Assembly (NCBI GenBank): GCA_011772595.1
Contig: WVZH01000432.1
Location: 5,636 to 18,586 of the forward strand
Reading direction: 5' to 3'
DNA length: 12,951 bases
Source: Anaerolineales bacterium
Lineage (GTDB): Bacteria > Chloroflexota > Anaerolineae > Anaerolineales > E44-bin32
Part shown: positions 7,012 through 12,951 of the stretch, in pieces
Numbering within the stretch: position 1 is the stretch's first letter
Layout of the letters: every line of letters begins with the position of its first letter
Position numbers and translations under genes: made by a program
Notes under the pieces: generated by a model
What the model was told of the DNA's origin: nothing
The model's database searches: none
What the model saw: the letters and a program-made list of their open reading frames with translations, nothing else

Positions 7012-7386
7012 ATGGCGACAACAGACGAGCGGTTGAAGATCCTGAAGATGATTGAGGAGGGCAAGATCTCTGCGGACGAGGGAGCCAGACTCCTCGCTGC
7101 GCTTGGGAAACAGAAACAACGGCGCAAGGGGCTTAAAGAGGGCAAAGCTCGTTGGCTTCGTGTCCGGGTCACGGATTTGCATACAGGCAAGGAAGCCATC
7201 AAAGTAAATCTGCCGATTGGATTGGTCAATGTGGGTTTGAGAATGGGCGCTCGATTTGTCCCGGAGATGGAGCAGGAGCTTGCCATGGAGGAGTTGGCTG
7301 ACGCCCTTCACCAAGGAATGACCGGTAAGATCTTCGATATCGTCGACGAGGAAGACGGTCAACGGGTAGAATTGTTCATCGAGTGA
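7012..7386 (+). CDS. Small SHOCT-like protein, soluble paralogue of its upstream neighbour
   Basis: The protein has 124 residues and no TM segment. Residues 4-30 hold the SHOCT-like module (ILKMIEEGKISADEGARLL as key residues I-L, G-x-I, DEG, LL). A Lys/Arg-rich linker (about 35-46) leads to residues 47-124, which match the C-terminal domain of the preceding two-TM protein. In effect it is that protein without its membrane hairpin. The biochemical function is unknown. A regulatory or adaptor role with its paralogue is inferred. The start at 7012 was chosen because AAGGAG lies six to seven bases upstream; a longer frame from 6973 has no ribosome site. Confidence 0.87.
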   Translation: MATTDERLKILKMIEEGKISADEGARLLAALGKQKQRRKGLKEGKARWLRVRVTDLHTGKEAIKVNLPIGLVNVGLRMGARFVPEMEQELAMEELADALHQGMTGKIFDIVDEEDGQRVELFIE

Positions 7387-7404
7387 GTGCCTGAAGATCA
7401 CTCG
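7380..7404. repeat. Inverted repeat across the stop codon
   Basis: CGAGTGA and TCACTCG form a 7-bp stem with an 11-base loop; the left arm contains the TGA stop of the small SHOCT-like gene. No T-run follows, so it is not a classical terminator. It might stabilise the mRNA end or reduce read-through into the holin-like gene. Confidence 0.3.
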
Positions 7405-7480
7405 CAAGGCTTATAACATCGAGCAGGAACATTCTGCAAAGTGTGCTGGAACGATAGAGTCTCGAATTTTGGAGCAGAGA

Positions 7481-7885
7481 ATGAATCGGTTTGCACTGCG
7501 TTGGGTTATCAACATGATTGCTCTTTATTTGGCCGTTGGTACGGATTGGATTCCCGGCATTCATGCCGAGAACACCACCGGCTGGGCAATCCTGGCGATG
7601 GCACTCGTGTTCACAGTTGTGCATACTTTATTGAGTCCGATGTTGAAGCTGCTAACCTGTTCACTCATCGTGCTCAGTATGGGGCTATTTGTACTCCTGA
7701 TTAATACTCTTTTATTCTGGTTGACGGGTTGGATTGGCAACTTGTTCACCCCCGCCTTTGGTTACACGGTGGATTCCTTTTTGGCGGCATTCCTTGGGGC
7801 ACTATTGGTGAGTGTTGTCAACTTTGCGTTATCTCTCGTATTCAGAGAGGAACTGAAAGGTCAGCGTACAAAAAAGAAGACTTAA
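7481..7885 (+). CDS. PF04020 (phage holin 4_2 / YvlD-like) four-TM membrane protein
   Basis: This 134-residue integral membrane protein has four hydrophobic segments (about residues 5-20, 37-55, 60-82 and 98-122). A short loop with DWIPGI follows TM1, and the C-terminus is basic (KGQRTKKKT). This layout matches the PF04020 family, whose B. subtilis member YvlD is encoded in one operon with YvlB. The name 'phage holin' is historical and nothing phage-like lies nearby. The function is unknown; a role in envelope stress or membrane integrity is inferred from the yvl link. ATG at 7481 has GGAG seven bases upstream; a TTG at 7469 in the same frame is less likely. It is the last gene of the cluster. 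Confidence 0.88.
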   Translation: MNRFALRWVINMIALYLAVGTDWIPGIHAENTTGWAILAMALVFTVVHTLLSPMLKLLTCSLIVLSMGLFVLLINTLLFWLTGWIGNLFTPAFGYTVDSFLAAFLGALLVSVVNFALSLVFREELKGQRTKKKT

Positions 7886-8005
7886 ACGCCTCCAGAAAAG
7901 TATTCGTGGTTCCCCCCTTCTTATCATGTGCCCGACTTCTTGAGATCGGCGACCGCTCAACTATGAATGTGCCAATTTTCCCATACCGCAGGACGCTTTT
8001 CTCGG

Positions 8006-8033
8006 TTGCCCCCATATGTCCCTGTGCTATACT
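8006..8033 (+). promoter_or_regulatory. Promoter for the histidine kinase gene
   Basis: TTGCCC (8006-8011) and TATACT (8028-8033, 5/6 match to TATAAT) are 16 bp apart. This lies in the 278-bp gap after the YvlD-like gene and gives a leader of about 124 bases before the kinase start. It indicates a separate transcription unit. No clear terminator was seen between 7886 and 8000. Confidence 0.5.
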
Positions 8034-8163
8034 CGGACAGGATGCATGTATACGTTCAAATCGAGGTCCTCTATAAAGGGACGAATGGTGTAGCATCTCG
8101 GCCTCAATTGGTTAATGGCGCCTCTCAACACAAGTACCGCGATAACAGACTGATGTACCTGCT

Positions 8164-10743
8164 ATGAGCACGAAATTACCAGCCAAAGAGCGTGTCCGAG
8201 CTTCGCTTGAGCTCTTGTATTCCATCAGCCGTGAGCTTACTTCGGAACTCGACCTCGGCGAGCTTTTACGACGGGTGTTGAAATTGACCCTAGAAAAAGT
8301 CGCTGCGGAGAGCGGAAGCATCATCGTGCTCGATGAAGAAGGGCAGTTGACCGAGGGCGCCGTTGTCTTCGAAGGGGAGGTTCACGCCCGTACGGCAGAT
8401 AAGCTGGTAGATCCATTCGAGCGAGGGTTAGCGGGCTGGGTTTTCGAGCATCGCCAGGCGGCTTTCGTCCCCAGCACGCTTGACGATGACCGATGGCTTC
8501 AGCGAGTGGGTGAGGGTATTGAGAAGGGGAGCCGTTCAGCGATCAGTGTACCGCTCAACGCGCGCGATCGGGTTGTTGGCGTGCTCACCATGGTTCATTC
8601 TCAGGCGGGGTATTTCACCGAAGACGACCTGACACTGCTTCAGGCCATCGCTGATCAAGCCGGCGTCGCAGTCGAGAACGCTCGCCTGTTCACGGCCGAG
8701 CAGGAACGTAGGCAACTTGCTTCGACACTACAAGAAATTGCTCGTACGATCAACTCGGCGCTCGATCCGACGCATGTTTTTTCGCAGATTCTGGATCAAC
8801 TCGCCCGCGTGGTTGCCTACGACAGTGCGAGCATTTTTGTCGTTCAAGACGATCAGCTCTCCTTGGTGGCAGCGCGCGGCTTCTCCAATGAGAAGGCTGC
8901 TCTCGCCCTAAACATTCCCATCGGTCCCGATTTGTTCACCGGGCAAGTACTCACGACCCGCAAACCGATGGTTATGGACGACGTGCAAGGCGATGAGCGA
9001 TGGCTAAAGGCTGAAGATCTACCAGAGTCGGACCTGATTCGTGGCTGGATCGGTGCCCCCTTAATCGTGAGGGATCGTGCCGTGGGGGTGCTGAGCGTTG
9101 ACAGCCATGAAGTAGGCGCCTACGGGCCCATTGAAGTTGAAGTTGTGTCCGCCTTTGCTGAGCAAGCAGCAACGGCGGTTGCGAACGCTCAACTCTTTGG
9201 GGAAAGCCAGCGCAGGGTGCAGGCTTTGGCCGCCCTTGCTTATACCGCGCGCGTAGTCACCGCCAGTGTGGATTTAGACGAGGTCATCGAACGCATTCTT
9301 CAGCAGACTATGACTAGTTTGGATGCGGAGGCGGCCTCCGTGGCGCTGTTAGATGAGACCACGGACACCCTAGAATTTCGTTTCGTGGGTGGAAAAGCGG
9401 CAAACAATCTTGAAGGGTTGCGGTTGGAACGTGGTCAGGGCATTGCCGGATGGGTCGTCGAACACAACGAACCCCTCGTGATCCCTGACGTGAGCAAGGA
9501 TCCTCGTTTCTATCCTCAAGTGGATGAACAGACAGGTTTCGAGACTCGAGTGATCGCTGCGGCTCCCATTTTGGCACAAACGCAGACAATCGGTGTTCTG
9601 GAGGCTATTAATCCTCGTGACGAAATTGTGGGTGAAGAACAGCTCGATTTACTAATGGGGATCGCATACTTGGCGGGTTCAGCGATCATGCGAGCACGAC
9701 TTTTCTCTGAGACTCAGGCTGCCCAACAACGGTACACCAGTCTCTTCGAAGATAGCATGGACCCCATTTTGATCACGGACATGAACGGTTCGATCACGGA
9801 TACCAATCGTCGCGCCGACGCTTTTCTCGGTTTTGCCCGTGATGAATTACTCGGTCAGTCGATCCTAAACCTGAAAATCCCAAGCGCCGATACCCTGGCT
9901 GGAGAGGTCGTAGACCTCAATCCGGGAGAGACTCTCTCGTTCGACAATCCAACCAATCACAAAGATGACGACTTTCTGCCGATCGAAGTACACGTTAAAC
10001 GGATCGACATCGATCAACAACCGTTTTTGCAATGGATTCTGAGGGATGTCTCTGAACGCATCGAGCTGGATCGATTGCGTGCCGATCTGACTTCGATGAT
10101 CTTCCATGATTTACGCGCGCCCATCGGAAATATCATTTCCAGTTTGGAGGTGCTGGAGGCGTCCGGGCCGAAAGATGACGAGGCGTTTCATTCGGTTTTT
10201 TCCATCGCCCAACGATCCAGCCGGCGTGCTTCCCGGCTTGTCGAGTCTTTGCTCGACCTTGATCGATTGGAAGCAGGGCGCGCGGTTCTCAATAGGCAGG
10301 AGACGTCAATCGGTACACTAATCGCCGAGGCGGTCGAGGAAGTTCACCCGATGACGGAGGCCAAGGGCCACGTATTGCACTTCGATTTAGCGCCCAGCCT
10401 TCCCAAGATCGAAATTGACGTGGACATGATCCTCAGAGTCCTGACCAATTTGTTGGAAAACGCGATAAAGTACACCCGCTCAGGGGGTCGCATCGCGGTT
10501 TCAGCGCGGCAAGAGAAGAAAAAAATCCTCGTCAGCGTTAAAGATAGTGGGCCAGGGGTCTCTCCCTCCGATCAGAAGAGGATTTTTGAGAAGTATGCTC
10601 GTCTCCATCAAGAAGAGAGGCCGAAAGGCATTGGACTAGGACTTGCATTTTGCCGTCTTGCCGTGGAAGCACACGGAGGGAGTATCTGGGTGGAGAGTGT
10701 GGAGGGGGAAGGTTCGACGTTTTATTTCACCTTGCCGTTATAA
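8164..10743 (+). CDS. Soluble sensor histidine kinase, GAF-GAF-GAF-PAS-HisKA-HATPase
   Basis: The protein has 859 residues with no TM segment or signal peptide, so it senses inside the cell. Three GAF domains lie at about 20-180, 185-347 and 354-518, followed by a PAS domain at about 523-637. The kinase core has phospho-acceptor H648 in HDLRAP, N766 in the N-box (ENAIKYT), the G1 box DSGPG at 794-798 and the G2 box GIGLGL at 822-827. All catalytic residues are present, so it should be an active ATP-dependent histidine kinase. The ligands of the GAF and PAS domains cannot be told. No receiver gene is adjacent; the receiver protein at the left end of the window is a possible but unproven partner. 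The stop is doubled (TAATAA). The start ATG has no clear Shine-Dalgarno. Confidence 0.95.
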   Translation: MSTKLPAKERVRASLELLYSISRELTSELDLGELLRRVLKLTLEKVAAESGSIIVLDEEGQLTEGAVVFEGEVHARTADKLVDPFERGLAGWVFEHRQAAFVPSTLDDDRWLQRVGEGIEKGSRSAISVPLNARDRVVGVLTMVHSQAGYFTEDDLTLLQAIADQAGVAVENARLFTAEQERRQLASTLQEIARTINSALDPTHVFSQILDQLARVVAYDSASIFVVQDDQLSLVAARGFSNEKAALALNIPIGPDLFTGQVLTTRKPMVMDDVQGDERWLKAEDLPESDLIRGWIGAPLIVRDRAVGVLSVDSHEVGAYGPIEVEVVSAFAEQAATAVANAQLFGESQRRVQALAALAYTARVVTASVDLDEVIERILQQTMTSLDAEAASVALLDETTDTLEFRFVGGKAANNLEGLRLERGQGIAGWVVEHNEPLVIPDVSKDPRFYPQVDEQTGFETRVIAAAPILAQTQTIGVLEAINPRDEIVGEEQLDLLMGIAYLAGSAIMRARLFSETQAAQQRYTSLFEDSMDPILITDMNGSITDTNRRADAFLGFARDELLGQSILNLKIPSADTLAGEVVDLNPGETLSFDNPTNHKDDDFLPIEVHVKRIDIDQQPFLQWILRDVSERIELDRLRADLTSMIFHDLRAPIGNIISSLEVLEASGPKDDEAFHSVFSIAQRSSRRASRLVESLLDLDRLEAGRAVLNRQETSIGTLIAEAVEEVHPMTEAKGHVLHFDLAPSLPKIEIDVDMILRVLTNLLENAIKYTRSGGRIAVSARQEKKKILVSVKDSGPGVSPSDQKRIFEKYARLHQEERPKGIGLGLAFCRLAVEAHGGSIWVESVEGEGSTFYFTLPL

Positions 10744-10775
10744 TAAATCTCCAATCTTAGGTCCTGGGAATTACC

Positions 10776-11615
10776 ATGCGAAAAGTTGCTTCCGGTGTCT
10801 TCGTCGAAGACATGTATCTTGCTGTTCACGTTGGAGCTGTCGTGACACAAGATGGTTTGATGTTGATCGATAGTCCCTTGAAAGTGGAAGATGCGCGCGC
10901 TTGGGTGACTTCCCTCGGGGAATTCGGAAAGCCTCGCTACATGGCGTTGTTGGATTCGCATCCAGATCGAGTGCTGGGTGCCCGGGGCGTAAGTTTGCGT
11001 TTGATCGGACATGATTGGACACGTGGTTTGTTGAGCAGTTGGTCGGACAGTTATAAAGGAAGCGCGAATCCAATTGGCGCCGAAGCTGATGGGTTGAAAC
11101 GCATAACCGGGGTTCGCAGAGCGGTACCCGAATTATCGTTCTCCGATGAAATGCGGATTCATCTCGGTGAGCGGGAAATCCATTTTTTCCATCGCCCCGG
11201 ACCCACCCCAGGCTCGATTTGGGTGGTGGTGCCGGGTGCAAAGGTTGCTTTTATCGGGGATGCCGTGACCGTGGCAGAACCCCCATTTCTCGGCAACGCA
11301 GTCATCGAAGCTTGGCTGCAAACGCTCGATGATTTACGTAGCACGCGCTTCCGTTCCTATAAGTTGGTTTCGGCGCGGGATGGATTGATAAAACGCAACG
11401 ACATCAACACCATGGCTCGTTTTCTGCGTAAAGTGCCACGAAGAATCCAGCGTATGGGTGAAAGAGGCGAGCCTTCTAAAACCGCGGCAAAACTGGCATC
11501 GCAATTGGTGAAAAGCTTCGGGAAAATCCCACCCCCTCGAAGAGAACGTGTAATGCTGAGGTTGCAAGCGGGTCTGACACGCCTACATTCCCGACTCTAT
11601 CCATCTGATTCTTGA
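10776..11615 (+). CDS. MBL-fold protein with degenerate metal site, probable pseudoenzyme
   Basis: The protein has 279 residues. Residues 1-210 follow the metallo-beta-lactamase fold: a strand-rich N-terminus with LMLIDSP, then a loop where active enzymes have HxHxDH, then TPGS and GDA. Here the loop reads D60-S-H62-P-D64-R65, so only H62 and D64 remain. The usual G-H-TPG reads G-P143-TPG, losing the third His. D162 (GDA) is kept. The C-terminal PGHG-like His is replaced by SARDG (199-203). Hydrolytic zinc or iron chemistry therefore seems unlikely. Residues 215-279 are a basic helical tail. It starts 32 bp after the kinase stop and is probably co-transcribed, so it could be a ligand-binding partner of the kinase; that is inference. 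The ribosome site is weak. Confidence 0.85.
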   Translation: MRKVASGVFVEDMYLAVHVGAVVTQDGLMLIDSPLKVEDARAWVTSLGEFGKPRYMALLDSHPDRVLGARGVSLRLIGHDWTRGLLSSWSDSYKGSANPIGAEADGLKRITGVRRAVPELSFSDEMRIHLGEREIHFFHRPGPTPGSIWVVVPGAKVAFIGDAVTVAEPPFLGNAVIEAWLQTLDDLRSTRFRSYKLVSARDGLIKRNDINTMARFLRKVPRRIQRMGERGEPSKTAAKLASQLVKSFGKIPPPRRERVMLRLQAGLTRLHSRLYPSDS

Positions 11616-11679
11616 GCAACAGTGAGATGGCGTTAATTCGCGAGGTACTGAACGTGCGTCGCCTCGGAAGGTAGCTGGT

Positions 11680-12732
11680 ATGGAGTATCTGCCGTTCCTC
11701 GAAATCACGCGTGGCGAATTCGTCGAATCGCTACATATTGGTGCTATCGCTGTCTCGGAGGCCTCTGGGACGTTAGTGGCGTGGTGGGGCGATCCAGAGA
11801 GTGTGACTTACCTGCGATCGACAGCCAAACCCATTCAGGCGCTTCCATTGATCGAGAGTGGTGCGGCAGCGCATTTTGATCTACAGCCAGATGAAGTTGC
11901 CGTGATCTGCGCCTCGCACTCCGGAACGGATGACCATGTTGCTGCGGTTCGCTCGATCCAGGAGAAGATTAAGGTGAGCGAAGAAGCCTTGCTTTGTGGC
12001 ACGCATCCGCCACACGATCTACAGACCGCACGGCGTCTTCGAGAGCTATCCTTGGAGCCCACAGTCATGCGCCACAATTGTTCGGGTAAGCATATGGGTA
12101 TGTTGGCGCTGGCACGTTTTCTTGGGGAATCTATCGAAGGATATACAGCCCCAACGCATCCCGTTCAGCGATACATCCTAAAGGTTTTTGTGGAGATGTG
12201 TGGTCTACAGGAAGAAGATGTTACCCTAGGAGTTGACGGTTGTTCCGTGCCCACCTTCGCCGTACCATTGCATGCGGCCTCGTTCGCTTACGCGCGCCTG
12301 GTGGATCCCGTTTCGCTCCCCTCAGAAAGGGCCGAGGCTTGTCGCCAGGTTGTTTCAGCCATGACGGCGTATCCCGACATGGTGGCGGGTCCGAAGCGAT
12401 TTGATACCATCTTGATGAAGGTCGCCGACGGAAAGATTGTTGCGAAAGGTGGTGCGGAGGGATACCAAGGATTGGGTATCCTCCCGGGCGCGCTTGGAGA
12501 AGGATCTCCTGGCCTGGGGGTGGCGATAAAAGTTGCCGATGGGGATCTCAAAGGACGCGCGCGGCCGCTAATTGCGTTGGCGGTGCTGGAAGAGCTTGGC
12601 GCCCTGACGTCTGAGGCGCGCGCGGCACTCGCAAAGTCGTACCCGCATGAAGTACATAACAATCGCGGAATCGTGGTCGGAAGAAAGCGTCCGACCCTCC
12701 AACTTGTCCGCAGGGGTCAGGAAGACCGGTGA
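11680..12732 (+). CDS. L-asparaginase, PF06089 (Rhizobium etli type)
   Basis: The protein has 350 residues and should hydrolyse L-asparagine to aspartate and ammonia in the cytoplasm (no signal peptide). The family signatures are all visible: RSTAKPIQALP (S47, K50), ASHSG (S79, H80), NCSGKHMG (C134, K137, H138) and VDGCSVP (D186, C188). K256 in AKGGAEG probably completes the second Ser-Lys pair. From memory of the R. etli ReAV structure, these match its Ser-Lys tandems and zinc ligands with a shift of one residue, so the enzyme looks intact. Length is normal. The start has GGAAGG about eight bases upstream. The stop codon overlaps the start of rsmG (GTGA), which implies translational coupling with an unrelated housekeeping gene. 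Confidence 0.93.
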   Translation: MEYLPFLEITRGEFVESLHIGAIAVSEASGTLVAWWGDPESVTYLRSTAKPIQALPLIESGAAAHFDLQPDEVAVICASHSGTDDHVAAVRSIQEKIKVSEEALLCGTHPPHDLQTARRLRELSLEPTVMRHNCSGKHMGMLALARFLGESIEGYTAPTHPVQRYILKVFVEMCGLQEEDVTLGVDGCSVPTFAVPLHAASFAYARLVDPVSLPSERAEACRQVVSAMTAYPDMVAGPKRFDTILMKVADGKIVAKGGAEGYQGLGILPGALGEGSPGLGVAIKVADGDLKGRARPLIALAVLEELGALTSEARAALAKSYPHEVHNNRGIVVGRKRPTLQLVRRGQEDR

Positions 12733-12951
12733 CAGGGTACGATGGGTTGCCTCAGGCTGCTCGGAGTCTGTTGGGAATAGAAATGACCATCCAGCAAGAG
12801 GAAGCCTTTTCATGGTATGCCTCGGAGCTGGTGGTGTGGAACAAACGCGTCAATCTAACAGCAATCACGGATCAGCAAGAGATAGAAGTCAAGCATTTCC
12901 TCGATTCCCTCACCTGTATGCTCGTGATGGGTAGCAAACCCGTTGGGCGTG
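12729..12951 (+). CDS. rsmG: 16S rRNA (guanine-N7)-methyltransferase RsmG, 5' part only
   Basis: Only the first 74 codons are in the window; the gene runs off the right edge. RsmG methylates N7 of G527 of 16S rRNA using SAM. The visible part contains the family N-terminus: a helix ending LVVWNKRVNLTAIT, then EIEVKHFLDSL, both diagnostic. The SAM-binding domain lies outside the window. The GTG start at 12729 overlaps the asparaginase stop and has AGGAAG upstream. It was preferred over ATG at 12783 because the extra 18 residues (LPQAARSLLGIEM region) align with the usual RsmG N-terminal helix. Confidence 0.92.
   Translation, partial: MTGYDGLPQAARSLLGIEMTIQQEEAFSWYASELVVWNKRVNLTAITDQQEIEVKHFLDSLTCMLVMGSKPVGR

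Noticed and set aside
6781..7407. 208-aa minus-strand frame
   Set aside because: It overlaps two well-supported genes that have ribosome sites and homologous ends; its composition is not protein-like.
7481..7885. Phage holin as a sign of a prophage
   Set aside because: PF04020 proteins are commonly chromosomal (YvlD-like), and no other phage gene lies in the window.
8050..8125. tRNA-like pieces: GTTCAAATC (T-loop-like) and CTCAATTGGTTAAT (D-loop-like)
   Set aside because: They occur in the wrong order on the strand, and no acceptor stem or anticodon arm can be built.
107..10743. Receiver protein and histidine kinase as a cognate pair
   Set aside because: They lie about 7.4 kb apart on opposite strands with unrelated genes between them; sequence alone gives no support for pairing.
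10771..11241. 156-aa minus-strand frame
   Set aside because: It is antisense to the MBL-fold gene and low in recognisable structure.

Overview
The window is a stretch of bacterial chromosome of moderate G+C with densely packed genes. No mobile element, CRISPR array or RNA gene was seen. The gene content suggests a member of the Chloroflexota, perhaps Anaerolineae-like. The clues are a DUF2089 regulator next to several SHOCT-like proteins, a large soluble multi-GAF histidine kinase, a stand-alone receiver protein with a coiled tail, and a family PF06089 asparaginase beside rsmG. This placement is inferred from gene content, not from a phylogeny.

Left part, minus strand (107-2038): a TrmA/RlmD-type rRNA uracil-C5 methyltransferase with an intact Fe-S cysteine set, followed by a receiver-only response regulator. 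A divergent intergenic region (2039-2434) separates them from the next block. It carries a good sigma-70-type promoter facing right and a long leader with one or two possible small ORFs.

Central part, plus strand (2435-7885): seven genes, all co-directional and closely spaced. In order they are a DUF2089 zinc-ribbon/HTH regulator, a DUF4097-like protein with ten GGD repeats, a tandem GNAT protein, an MFS exporter, a two-TM SHOCT-like protein, a small soluble SHOCT-like protein, and a four-TM YvlD/PF04020 membrane protein. Four of the seven carry the same short helical module (I-L-x5-G-x-I-[SD]-x-[ED]-E-[AG]-x-[RK]-L-L). This resembles the Firmicutes yvlABCD and LiaX envelope-stress proteins, but with a different regulator and with acetyltransferase and efflux genes inserted. 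It is the best candidate here for an under-described system: an envelope-stress or resistance operon built around one shared interaction module.

Right part, plus strand (8164-12951): after a second promoter come a cytoplasmic GAF-GAF-GAF-PAS histidine kinase, an MBL-fold protein that has lost nearly all metal-binding residues, a Rhizobium-etli-type L-asparaginase with a complete active site, and the start of rsmG. The rsmG gene overlaps the asparaginase stop codon and runs off the window.
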